From Cylindrotheca closterium (lineage: Eukaryota; Bacillariophyta; Bacillariophyceae; Bacillariales; Bacillariaceae), in assembly GCA_933822405.4 (NCBI GenBank), contig CAKOGP040001112.1:713887-777886 (forward strand): 64,000 bases of DNA, written 5' to 3'. Under the pieces are notes generated by a model. The model was not told where the DNA came from. It worked only from the letters and a program-made list of their open reading frames with translations, and did no database searches. Numbering within the stretch: the first letter of the stretch is position 1; every line of letters begins with the position of its first letter. Below, in pieces: positions 41,235-51,421 of the stretch. Made by a program: the position numbers and the translations under genes.

Positions 41235-44200
41235 TTAGTGTTGCACTGGTATTCTTCTTCTCAAAGAATGCGATTTGGCTGGTGAAGTCATGATGGAGTG
41301 GAGCGTAGCAAGTTGACCGATGGTAGCTTCTTGACGTCTTGCCATCAGAAAACTGAGAAGTTTGTACAAGGAAAGCACAAGGGATGGGTTCGATTTTTCG
41401 ATTTCTTGCAATTGGCTGTAGGGCAAATGATGTAGACGGCAGTCGGTAATTGCAACATGATCCCCGCCAAGGCGAATGCCAGAAACATATTCCAAGGTGC
41501 CAGCCACCCATCCAGGACCTATCCGAGCTAATCGAAAGGTTTGGGGATTCTTGTCAGAATCCAGCGCAGATGATGGTCCAATACTAGGGCCAAGCGCTCC
41601 AATACTACCAGTGGAACCACGAAGGGTTCCCCTATTCATAGTAGCAGTAGTCGAGTGCTCCACCTTCATTACACCGCTTTCGATAAAGAACAAACCCCTT
41701 TCGATATCATCAATGAAACCATACAAGCTGTCACCTGATTTTATTTCGATGACACGGGTGAACCGTTGCAATGGTAGAAGATCAACTGCAAAGCCTTCCT
41801 TGTGCTGAAAACAATATTTAGATGAGACGTCGCTTCTGTTTCAGGATAATAGCATTTGCATGTCAAAACTTACCTGCTCGTCGATTTGTCGGAGTGCAGA
41901 ACGCAAACCATTGTCACCCTCGCTCACCATTCGGCGATGCCCGTAGGCACCAGAGTTCTCTTTTTGGTCAAACTTTCTATCCAGCAGAATGTCTTCTGCT
42001 TTTCCGAGTGCTGAATCCAAACTTGCAAAGAACCGCAGTTGTCGCTTTGACCTCTCTCCAGTGCTGTCTGCCTTGAAACCACCCAAAAGAAAAATTGTGC
42101 GAATGTCCGAAGGTATACCCGCCATGAAAAGCTTGCAATTGTTACTGGCACAGAGGTTTTTGATGTCATTGAATATGTCGACTGTACTAGTATCCATCCC
42201 AGTCACCAGTGTCATGTCCAAGATCATGAAATGAGGGTGCCGAACTTCTTCATTGTCGGATTGAAAGAGTCTTTCAGTGTAATTGTATACGGAGGTTGCA
42301 TTGCCAAAGAACAGGTAGTTTTGCAACACCAATACTTGGATCAAGTCTCCATTGTGATTCAGCCACTCGGAACTGTTGAAAGGTCTTTCGATAGTGGAAT
42401 GAATCGTCATTCCGTTCGCGACATATTTCACAACGCCACTTCGGAAGAAGGAAGCGACAAAAAGGAAAGTGGAAATCGCAATTCCAAGGAAGACTGCCGA
42501 GAGCAGATCCAGGACAAACGCCGCGACCACAATGATTGGGACAACAAGCCACTCGAGTTTGTCCTTCGTTTTGAAATAGGATTTATAGAACCACGTGTAG
42601 ATCATGTCGATAAATGCAAGAATCAGCATGGAAGAAAATGCAGGCTTCGGAATGTACCCAACCAATTGAAAGTCTGTTAAGTAGAAAATGACAAGCAATA
42701 GAACGGATCCAATTTGCGGTGCGAGGCCCTCTGCACCTAACGAGTACATGGTAGAGCTTGCAGCAACTGACGGTGTAATAGGGAATCCTCCAACGAGTGC
42801 TGATACAAATTGATTGTACCCATATGGCAAGAGAATATAACCGAGAGGGATGTTTGTCGGTTTTGCAGAGATCATTTTCTGTGGTTCTTCTTGAGTTTCA
42901 CTGGGAGCGTTCATGACAGTTTCAATATCCACTGCCTCGGAGAATTTTCGTGATTTAATTGGCTTTGGTCTCATAAGTTTGGGGCTTTGCATTGGTTTGT
43001 TCGATCGACCCTTTTGCTCGTTCGACTTGTCTTTCCGAGTCAAGTTGCGGATATTCTTTTTCAAAGCCGTTCCATGAACAGAGCACCGGATAACATAGAG
43101 GAACGCCATTGCCATAGTAGTAGACAAACCGTTTCGAATAGCTCCCCAGTGGACCTTTCCTTGAAACAACGTATTTATCGAACCAAAGGGGGCAGGACTA
43201 GCCCAAGCATAGAATCCAATCTGTCCCGACAAGAATGTGTGCATTGGAATGAAATGAGAGAAAGGTACGAAGAAAGGTACGAAGAAAGATAATCATACAA
43301 GCCACTGTAGCTTACCGGAACTGCAGCATGGTACACCAACTCGTCGTGTGACCAAAACCATCCGTTCTCCCTAGCCTCGTCCAATGAAACCCCCATGATA
43401 AACATAGTGGTATAGAAGAGAGCAACCGATGAAACCACAATCATAACAACAAAGAAAGGATTCTTTGGTCCCAAATACTTCATCACTGCTGCAATCATCA
43501 CTCCTGGGACGTGATGGATCACAGCAAACGAGACCAATTCCATGTCTCCGCTCGACAAAATGGTACCAATCGATGTCCCACCCGTATCCACTGCAATTGC
43601 CAGGGTCCATGTCAAAATACCAACTGCAGCAAAAAATCCGCAAATGACAGGAAATGGCAAGAAGGAACCCAGGTTGGCTAGTCGAAAGACACTGGACAAA
43701 AGCAAGAGCAGTCCGGAGAAGCAGGTGCCAATTGCCGATAGGATTGCAAACGTGGCTAGAAAGGTAGAATCATTATCGACTTCTGTAACAGCAGGATCAT
43801 CCGCCAGCGTCTGGTCGACGATCTTTGCCAAATTCGCCAGAAAGGGAGCCAAGAATAGATCCACTGTGGGATACAACGCTGGAACCTCCGAGCCAAGCGT
43901 CACCCTGAATATCGAACAGACCGAAGGAACAAGAGGAGGTGAGTTATTGGTAGATTTGAGTGACGAAAACATGTGATACAAACGCAAACACTATGAACAA
44001 AATAGTAGGACCCACCAATAAACAAAGGAAGATGAAATGGGTCCCAAGGCCGCCATCTTGGTCATCAATCCCAAAATGGAAGTGGGACTGTTGGGTCGAT
44101 TGATTGCCGCTCCTATTGCCAGACAAAAGACAATGTGATAGAGCAAGTACATGAAACTACCAATCAATGTGGTTCCCTTGGTTGCCTCTTTGGCGAATGC

Positions 44201-44626
44201 AGATAGAGTCTTGCAGGACAGCTTGCCCTGCTGCTTGTTGCTTCCGGAACCAACTGATTCTTGAATGGATGGCAGAGGGCCAGTTGCCGACAATCTTCTA
44301 GTGGACGTCAAAGGAGGACCGACATCAGTCGACTGCTGGAAACTGTCCTTCCAACTGGATGCCAGAGAATCCAGCGAATATGCTGGAACAGATGAAGATT
44401 CTGACATTAATGGAGTGCTCTCTTGGTTGGATTGTCGCTCAGGAGAAGATCGTGCCACTGGAGCGAAGAGATTCATGAGATAATTGTCGGATCCAAGATT
44501 GGGATCTGCTGTCGGAGTTTCTCCTTCCTCATTTCCGTCATTGTCCAATTTCTCAACAGCAGTAAGAGGATTACTGAACAAGTTCAGTAAGTTGCCTGCC
44601 TTGTCTTGTTCTCCAGCATTGGACAT
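41235..44626 (-). CDS. SulP/SLC26-like transporter with STAS and cyclic-nucleotide-binding-like domains
   Basis: Exons 44626-44016, 43904-43316, 43220-41874, 41804-41235 (phases consistent) give 1038 residues. A ~150-residue polar N-terminus precedes 10 or more membrane segments of SulP type (VTLGSEVPALYPTVDLFLAPF; FLPFPVICGFFAAVGILTW; FQLVGYIPKPAFSSMLILAF). A STAS domain follows at about 690-800 (HFMILDMTLVTGMDTSTVDIF). The last 190 residues form a cNMP-binding-like beta roll (SGDSLYGFIDDIERGLFFIESGVM; LARIGPGWVAG). The same architecture occurs in fungal vacuolar SulP relatives such as Vsb1. The substrate may be an anion or an amino acid. Intron 2 carries a duplicated GAAAGGTACGAA. The gene converges on the type I protein gene 120 bp downstream. 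Confidence 0.85.
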
Positions 44627-44837
44627 GGTCAACTACAACCAGAACTAGAGTGGAAATCCGTGGATCCAGCTGTTTCTAGCTAGTCGTTGGATGGATTTGA
44701 AGCTTCAGATCGGATGTAATTTCAGTTCAGTCATGAGTTCGCAGTCACGAATTTCAGGAATCATTGCACAATCATCCATCGGATCAACGAAACATCCAGC
44801 GATCAATCTCATTCATTCATCGCCAGATTGACTGCAA

Positions 44838-45836
44838 ATGTTACGTCGCAGGGTCCCTTCTATTTTCTTTGCTGCCACCGCTGTATCTTCTATATTGACA
44901 CGATCCATGTCGACCGCCCTGAATCTCGGCAAAGTAGTCCCCGTTCCACAAGCCATCGAATTGCATTCCTCCAATGCAAATGTCAAGTTTGTGGACGGAT
45001 CTTGGTTCCTCAAAGATCGCAATGGTCGAGAAGAATTTCAACAAGGTCCACGAATTGCTGGGGCAACCTTTTTTGACATTGATGACATTGCGACCAAATA
45101 CGATTCTGGGTTGAAACACATGATGCCATCGAAAAAGTTGTTTTCAGCAGCCATGGATGCGATGGGGATTTCCAATGAGGATCATTTAGTGATTTACGCA
45201 AGCAAGGATTGCATGTTTGTGCACCGTTCTTGGTTTCAGATTCGGAATATGGGACATCCCGACAATCAATGTCACTTTTTGGATGGTTCAGTGGAAGATT
45301 GGAAGAATGAGGGTGGACCGATTGAAGAAGAAGGTACTGTGCCCTCCAATCCAATAATTTCGGTGGCAGATTTGGATTTGACAAAACCCACCAACTATCA
45401 AGCAAAGGATGCCATGAATATTTTGGATATGGAAGACATGAAGAAACAAATTGAATTGGGAGACAAGGCAGACTATGACATTGTAGATGCAAGATCGGCA
45501 GACCGTTTCTTTGGACGAGTGGAAGAGCCACGACCTGGAATGCGGTTAGGGCACATGCCTGGAGCCAAGAATATCTTTTTCTATGATATGTTGAACCCCG
45601 AAAATCCGCTTCAATTCAAGCCCAAGGAAGAAATGGAGGCAATCATTCAAGCTAGTGGGATTGATGTCACTTCGAACAAAAAGGTAGTGGTGAGCTGTGG
45701 AAGTGGAGCTACTGCTTGTGCCGTGGTGGCAGCATTGGAGTTGTGTGGGAAGAGCCCTGAGGAATGCTATGTATACGATGGCAGCTGGTCCGAGTGGGGG
45801 GCAGTTCCGGATACTCCAATTGTAAAGGAGGGCTAG
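44838..45836 (+). CDS. 3-mercaptopyruvate / thiosulfate sulfurtransferase (tandem rhodanese)
   Basis: A 332-residue single-exon protein with a basic, Ser-rich presequence (MLRRRVPSIFFAATAVSSILTRSM), predicted mitochondrial. Two rhodanese domains are present: an inactive N-terminal one (about 35-165; FVDGSWFL, GATFFDIDDIA) and a catalytic one (about 215-330; YDIVDARSADRFFG, GHMPGAKNIFF). The active-site loop is CGSGATA with Cys287. CGSG rather than CRKG favours mercaptopyruvate as donor, as in animal MPST and plant STR1. The enzyme transfers sulfane sulfur to thiols, thioredoxin or cyanide. Nothing appears broken. Confidence 0.9.
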   Translation: MLRRRVPSIFFAATAVSSILTRSMSTALNLGKVVPVPQAIELHSSNANVKFVDGSWFLKDRNGREEFQQGPRIAGATFFDIDDIATKYDSGLKHMMPSKKLFSAAMDAMGISNEDHLVIYASKDCMFVHRSWFQIRNMGHPDNQCHFLDGSVEDWKNEGGPIEEEGTVPSNPIISVADLDLTKPTNYQAKDAMNILDMEDMKKQIELGDKADYDIVDARSADRFFGRVEEPRPGMRLGHMPGAKNIFFYDMLNPENPLQFKPKEEMEAIIQASGIDVTSNKKVVVSCGSGATACAVVAALELCGKSPEECYVYDGSWSEWGAVPDTPIVKEG

Positions 45837-46749
45837 AGGTATGCTGGTGTGGATCTCAATGGTACAGTAGTAGATGTAAGATGGAGAAAGAGACAGGCAA
45901 GGACTGCAAATGAATTCTGGATGAAAGAACTGCGGAAGTATTCCATAACCAATTGTCATACAGTAAGTATGCACAGTACATTATGAATTGCCGCAACTTA
46001 GATAAACAGATCGAATGTATTAATATAAAATAGGAACAATACTGCTACAATTACCTAGGACCTACTGTAGGATAGCATAGTACAATCAATACGGTACTGT
46101 ACTGTACCTTGTACGCTTTTTCACAATTCGTACCAGTCAGAAGCTTAGAACATAATTAGCTCGTTGAATGATTCCGACAAGAAATATCAGAAGTTCACTA
46201 CTCCTATCGGTACTGGTACTCTCCATAAAAGACTAACAGACTCTTCCGAACCAATGATGTCTTGGTCAAGGGACTATTCACCCGGGAAATTCAAACCGGA
46301 GTAAGTGAGTCGTTTGCTGTGGAATCGAACGTTCGCAGGTTGCCGTTGGCTCTTGTACGCGGACGGATTTGGCGACTTCCTTAGTCGTTTTGCGAATACG
46401 TTTCAGACTCGTACAAAGACTGGCTGGCGCGATTTTTTAAAAGAAAATCCGTTAGCGGTTGAACGGATAACATGAATCGTTGCGATCTAAGACTTACTTA
46501 AAGCGCACGCGGTAACGGTTGATTTGAAGACCATACAATATTCAAAATGAATATAAATTCAATATCGCCGCCATTTCCGTTCCGCGCAACGCACGCATGC
46601 TAAAAGACTCATCACAATTTGACTGTTGTTTGTCCGAATCATCTACTGTATTGCGAGGGATCCAACAAAGGGCCACACAACACTTTAACTTGTACATACC
46701 ATACAACCTCACTCACTCTTTCACTCCATCATAATACCAACTGGCAACA
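45837..46749. other. Long intergenic region before the HSF gene
   Basis: 913 bp without a supported gene. Holds several palindromic GGTACCG/CGGTACTGTACTGTACC-like stretches (46090-46110, 46206-46220) and, at 46410-46610, a stretch rich in GCG and AT blocks that is probably the HSF promoter and 5' UTR. Confidence 0.4.
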
Positions 46750-48426
46750 ATGCCTCATCATTCATCACAAAGCTCTGCTAGACCCGCATCTGAAATGCCA
46801 TCAGTGCACTCTCACTCTCTCTACAGCCCACAAGGCATTCCATCCGAGGCAATGAGAGGCCACACAGTCGCTCACATCATGCGACCGAATAATTCACATG
46901 GACCTTACTCCAGTCCACCGTGTTATCATCCCACTGGAATGGTCACACCAATGAAGCAAAATAGCTGGATTCACGGTGCGCCAATGAGCCGTTCGATGCC
47001 CACTCTTGAAACACCCAAGAGTGCAGATAGCTTGGATCGCTCTACTTCTACCAAACAAGATGACAGCACAGTTGCAACGCTTGCTACTGAAAGCGACGAT
47101 CTTGAAAAGCGTGAACAAGCTACTGCATCGGCTCTCCTCATGGTTTCCGGCAAGGTTAAAATGGAACCACGGACTGAAATATCCAACGCATCCACTACTT
47201 CCACCACCTCCAACGTGCCTCTGAAAAAGAGGAAAAACCTCGGCTTCCTTCGACCAAAGACGGAATCCGTCTCTACTAGCAGTCATGACCCTTGCCACAT
47301 TAGCCCTGTTTCCCATTCATCCTTGGAAAGCGGCGGCCGAACCATTAGCAAGGAAGAGGGATCGCCAGAACGAACACCTGCCTCCACGGTGCGCACTGAA
47401 TCTTACGATTCCAAGGAATCGCCGGTAGGAAACCTTGCCGCCGCTCAAACGCTATTGGAAACTTCCAAGATTAACAGCACCACTGAAATTGCACCTCCAA
47501 CGCACGTTTCAGTGCCACACTTTCCAACGGTTCTGCACCAAGTCCTTGCGGATGAGGCCTGTGCGGGTTCCGTGGTCCAATGGACGGAAGAGGGGGAAGC
47601 TTGGAAGGTGTTGAGATGGGACGCTCTTCGCCGCCAAGTCCTTCCAAAGTACTTTGCTGATCTTACCGATGAGCACGGTAGGGGAAGTGGAACCATTGAT
47701 GCTTTCTTGTGGCACTTGACTGCCTGGGGATTTGAAGAAAAGCAAGATGGTTCCTACCGACATGACTTTTTCATTCGTGGAGCTCAAAAGCTCTGCAGCA
47801 AGATGAGATCGAGTGGCATCCCAGGTGTCATTCAACAGGGTAAGGGGATTCTAAAGGCTGTCTCTCCTCTTCGCAGTGACAGATCCATGCTGGAGGTTCC
47901 TTCTCTCTCTACTTCTCGCCCTCAACTCGAGAACACTGTGGCCAACCACCCCAACAAGCGCGCAAGATATGCTCTTGGTGGCTGGGCTCAACGCCCACAA
48001 GAAGTTGTTGATGCTTCCGGCTGGGGAAGATTTTACCCGGAAGCCCAACAAGTGGGTATGAGACATGTTGCTGGCCAATACATTAGCTACCCAATGGCAC
48101 ACCCTGCCACTCCGTATGCTCCACCTCATCCACAAGTTACCAGATCTGGAAGAGGCCGAATGGGAATGAGCCGATCAGCTGCTGCGTCTCCCATTCCATC
48201 CACACCAATTGCACGATCTGCCTTTCCAGTTTCGAACCGGGGCAAAGGTCGAAAAGGTGGCAGCGTCTGCCGCTCTTCTCTTCCAAGCCCTGTCACGGTT
48301 CCTGCTGGACGCGCATCTCCATTGATCTCGTACGAGGCACCCGACAATGCATCAGAAGCATCCAATGCTGCTGCTCGAACGAACAAGCGCAAGCTACCTC
48401 TTGCACAAAAGACTGTCATGAAATAA
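46750..48426 (+). CDS. HSF-type DNA-binding transcription factor
   Basis: A 558-residue single-exon protein. The HSF-type winged-helix domain lies at about residues 257-355: FPTVLHQVLADE, VVQWTEEGEAWKVLRWDALRRQVLPKYF, then DAFLWHLTAWGFEEKQDGSYRHDFFIRG. These correspond to the HSF core, with SFxRQLNxYGF changed to AFLWHLTAWGF. The recognition helix has thus lost the usual Arg-Gln, so target sites may differ from heat-shock elements (inference). The N-terminus is Ser/His/Pro-rich with a basic LKKRKN nuclear signal. The C-terminus is disordered and ends in TNKRKLPLAQK. Diatoms have an expanded HSF family in which most members are not classical heat-shock regulators. Confidence 0.85.
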   Translation: MPHHSSQSSARPASEMPSVHSHSLYSPQGIPSEAMRGHTVAHIMRPNNSHGPYSSPPCYHPTGMVTPMKQNSWIHGAPMSRSMPTLETPKSADSLDRSTSTKQDDSTVATLATESDDLEKREQATASALLMVSGKVKMEPRTEISNASTTSTTSNVPLKKRKNLGFLRPKTESVSTSSHDPCHISPVSHSSLESGGRTISKEEGSPERTPASTVRTESYDSKESPVGNLAAAQTLLETSKINSTTEIAPPTHVSVPHFPTVLHQVLADEACAGSVVQWTEEGEAWKVLRWDALRRQVLPKYFADLTDEHGRGSGTIDAFLWHLTAWGFEEKQDGSYRHDFFIRGAQKLCSKMRSSGIPGVIQQGKGILKAVSPLRSDRSMLEVPSLSTSRPQLENTVANHPNKRARYALGGWAQRPQEVVDASGWGRFYPEAQQVGMRHVAGQYISYPMAHPATPYAPPHPQVTRSGRGRMGMSRSAAASPIPSTPIARSAFPVSNRGKGRKGGSVCRSSLPSPVTVPAGRASPLISYEAPDNASEASNAAARTNKRKLPLAQKTVMK

Positions 48427-48918
48427 GTAACACTACAATATTTGCTCCAGCAAAAGGAGCAAAATAGTACCAATATGTAACATTAGAAAACTGGGATTAT
48501 TTTTATGATTAGAATACAATACTTCTTCCTCACTACACTATTACCTTCTAGCATACTAGTATAATCAAGGTACACAGTAAAACCAACTGGGTACGCTTTT
48601 GTAATAGGTACGAGTATGCGGTAGCGAGCGGGATATGGAAAGAGGTTCGACTCAAAGGAGTGAATGAGTCGCAACTTGAAACTGACTTTCCCGCGATGTT
48701 TGTCTTGTTTGGATCTTGCATGCGTGCGCGATCGGATGATAAAACACCGGGTATTCGACTCAAAGGAGTACGTCGCTCATCACTGACGAAAGTGACTTGC
48801 TGCAAAATTATTTTCGCACTCGAAAGTGACGAAAAGTGATGAAAAATCGGTCCAAGTGAAAAGGGGAGGTTCTCACAAAATCGAAAAACACAAACCAAAA
48901 CAACCCACCAACTACAAC
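48427..48918. other. Intergenic region with a 16-bp direct repeat
   Basis: TTCGACTCAAAGGAGT occurs at 48646-48661 and again at 48754-48769. No gene supported; the frame entering the next gene begins without an ATG. Confidence 0.45.
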
Positions 48919-49479
48919 ATGCAAATTTCCAAATTTACCCTCATTACCATGAACAAGCGCAACATTAGCAATCACAGAATGTCTCCACGCGACGATTGTA
49001 GTGTCGAATTCCAATCAGCCGAGGGCGACATCTCCTGTAAATTCAACTATCTTCTTGAACGAGACTCTTTGCATCTTGTCAAGAACGTACGACGACTTCA
49101 GTTGTCACGACTTCTCTGTATTGATGATGCTAACTATGACAGCGAATCATCGGAATTTAGTGATTTCGAGGATGGGGACAGTGAATGGTTCGCCATAAAT
49201 GTGCAAGGAATTATTGATACACCTACCATCACAAAACGATCCTCTCTATCGTCAAAGGGAGCAGCACCAGTCAAGAGAAGATCCTCAGTCAAATACACCG
49301 CCCCATTGAAAGAGGCAACCAAAACATCAGAAGCAACTCGATTGAACAGACTCTTGAACAGGAACATGACAGCGGCAAAGCAAGATTTCCGCAAGAGAGT
49401 ACGAAATACCATTGGAAGAAACTCTATGGAGCTGAATCGTGACCGCTTGCAAAAGAATGCAGTCAAGGCTACACAATAG
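48919..49479 (+). CDS. Hypothetical basic protein
   Basis: A 186-residue frame from the ATG at 48919; an in-frame ATG at 48949 is the alternative. Pattern: a short N-terminal folded-looking segment (CSVEFQSAEGDISCKFNYLL), an acidic stretch (DSESSEFSDFEDGDSEWFAI), then a strongly basic helical tail (RLNRLLNRN...DFRKRVRNTIGRN). No membrane segment or signal peptide. Probably nuclear from its charge. I do not recognise it, and the frame could be partly fortuitous. Confidence 0.5.
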   Translation: MQISKFTLITMNKRNISNHRMSPRDDCSVEFQSAEGDISCKFNYLLERDSLHLVKNVRRLQLSRLLCIDDANYDSESSEFSDFEDGDSEWFAINVQGIIDTPTITKRSSLSSKGAAPVKRRSSVKYTAPLKEATKTSEATRLNRLLNRNMTAAKQDFRKRVRNTIGRNSMELNRDRLQKNAVKATQ

Positions 49480-49748
49480 ATAGAAATAGATTTTTTGAAA
49501 CAAATACTACATAGAACGATAGAATGATAAAACGATAAATGAAACATCTTCCTGGTTAGTCCTACTTCTATCAAAACATACTTCTCTTTTTCTCCTCTAC
49601 GGAAATGCTTGTAGGTAAGGGACGCATGGTTCTCTAATTTTCTCAAGTACACAGATATAGGGCTACAAAGGACTGACATCAATCTTTATGGACAGTCTAC
49701 TACTAGACCCAAACAAGAGAAGAAACTAAACGTAAAGCTTTTCCGTGC

Positions 49749-51095
49749 TCATGTGTCTTTTGGAGGTTGATTGATTGCAATAGTTCCACGGAACGGCCGT
49801 TGTTCTGGAATGTCTGAAATACGTCGAGTCCCTTGGAAAGGCTCTCCTCCAGTTGGCGCACTGTCACCAGTGACCGATGAAATTTGTCGCGTGCCTTGGT
49901 TTCCGCCAGCGGGGTTTGTTGGTTGGATGGCTCTAGTACCTTGGAATTGTTGGTTTGCATCATTGGGGGCAACTGGCTGAATCGCTCTAGTTCCCGAAGA
50001 TGGAAGTTGCCCATTCCCTGGCTGGATAGCCCTGGTACCTTGTGCCATTCCATTGGCCGGCGGAATTTGCCTGGTTCCTTGGAATGACTGATTAGTACTT
50101 CCCGGTTGAATTGCTCTAGTGCCTTGGAAGGCCTGTTTTGCAGCAGAGGCAATTGCTTGGACGACTCGTGTACCTCGACCCGTCCCAGAAACAGCTGCGA
50201 TTTGTCGTGTTCCCTGAAATGATTGGTTTGCATCGCTTGGGGAAGTTTGCGTGTTTGAGTATTGTTGAGATCCACCGGCCGATTGGACACGTCTTCTGCC
50301 CTGGACAGGTTCTACACTTCCTATGGCGAGCGTTGATCGTGGTGCGGCGGTGGTTTGCTCTACAGAAGATACACCATTTGCATACTGAAGGATGCGAGTC
50401 CCTCTTTGCTGAATGAATTCTTTCATTTCTTTGTTGTTGGCAATGGGTGTAGCAGCAGGTGTTTTGGTGGGCTCCGCGCTTTGAGGTTGTGCAGCAGGTT
50501 TTGGCTCTGCTTTCTTTCCATTCTCTGCTTCTGCTTTGGTCCAATCGGCAAACTTGTTCAGTTTCAAATTTTTACCAGTCTGCTTGGCATACGACTTCAT
50601 TGATTTGTAGTTTGCCAAGAAAATCCCATAGCGATTCGCATCGGCTTTGACACCAAACTCGTTGCACCAGTCTTCATATATTTTGTATGTGTCAATATCT
50701 GATTCAGCAGTCAAAGCATCGTATTCCCCTTGAGAGAAGTCCCCGAATTCGTTGAGGTACATCCATCCAGGCGGGTTCGTTCCTTCTTTGAAAGCCTTAT
50801 ATTCCGCCTCAAAATTTGCAACGGTCAAAGTCTTGAAGTTTTGTTTGAAATTTTGAAACCGTTGGTCGTTGAAAGCTCCCTTTCCAAACTCTACGCGCCA
50901 TTCATCATATGCCGTACGAATATTGTTCTCGTCGTCAAAAATCTTGACACCCAGATCACGTGCAGCAGTCTGGCTCGAAAGGACAGCTCCCAATTGAAAG
51001 CTACTGGAGTAATGTCTCTGTGGTGCTGGTAGGATGAATCCTGTTGCTGTTTGTGCTGCGAGAGCAGCGAGAACCAATATAGCAACTCGATGCAT
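49749..51095 (-). CDS. Paired I29-like (cathepsin propeptide) protein with QGTR-repeat tail
   Basis: A 448-residue single-exon protein from the ATG at 51095; the frame is open further upstream but MHRVAILVLAALAAQTATGF is a clear signal peptide with Phe at the cleavage point, as in plastid leaders. Two propeptide-like domains follow: residues 62-127 (YDEWRVEFGKGAFNDQRFQN, then WMYLNEFGDFS) and 138-190 (YEDWCNEFG...LKLNKFADWT). They keep the ERFNIN-like R-F-x-x-F-x-x-N spacing and the N-x-FAD-like ending of inhibitor family I29, but no peptidase domain follows. The remaining ~255 residues are disordered, with about nine QGTR/SGTR-I-Q-P repeats. Inferred role: a secreted or plastid cysteine-protease inhibitor, or a scaffold using the fold. 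An ACGTCA element lies at 51163, 68 bp upstream. Confidence 0.78.
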   Translation of the reverse strand: MHRVAILVLAALAAQTATGFILPAPQRHYSSSFQLGAVLSSQTAARDLGVKIFDDENNIRTAYDEWRVEFGKGAFNDQRFQNFKQNFKTLTVANFEAEYKAFKEGTNPPGWMYLNEFGDFSQGEYDALTAESDIDTYKIYEDWCNEFGVKADANRYGIFLANYKSMKSYAKQTGKNLKLNKFADWTKAEAENGKKAEPKPAAQPQSAEPTKTPAATPIANNKEMKEFIQQRGTRILQYANGVSSVEQTTAAPRSTLAIGSVEPVQGRRRVQSAGGSQQYSNTQTSPSDANQSFQGTRQIAAVSGTGRGTRVVQAIASAAKQAFQGTRAIQPGSTNQSFQGTRQIPPANGMAQGTRAIQPGNGQLPSSGTRAIQPVAPNDANQQFQGTRAIQPTNPAGGNQGTRQISSVTGDSAPTGGEPFQGTRRISDIPEQRPFRGTIAINQPPKDT

Positions 51096-51421
51096 CTTCA
51101 AATGGAAAGTTACAGTAGATGGGCGCAACAACAAGATCTGACCCTTCCATTTCAGCGACGCGACGTCAGTCAACTGAAAACTGGGAGACTTGACATACGG
51201 GGGGGGGCCCTGGATGGATGTACGATACCCCATAAACGAATCTATTTGAAAGCGGGGAATTCGATATTTTAGGGGAACATCGTGAATCATTTGAATATGA
51301 ATGCTATCGTGTAGCCATATATAGTCAGTCATTGTTCGTTATCACCTCTGGATTTATCATACATTATTATTATAGCTATGCATACAATCTTGCGAAGGAG
51401 TAAAGCGACAACTTCATCGCT
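51096..51421. other. Intergenic/promoter region of the QGTR-repeat gene
   Basis: Contains ACGTCA at 51163-51168, a run of G (about 9) near 51200 followed by GGGCCC, and a TATATAG stretch near 51318. No separate gene. Confidence 0.45.
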
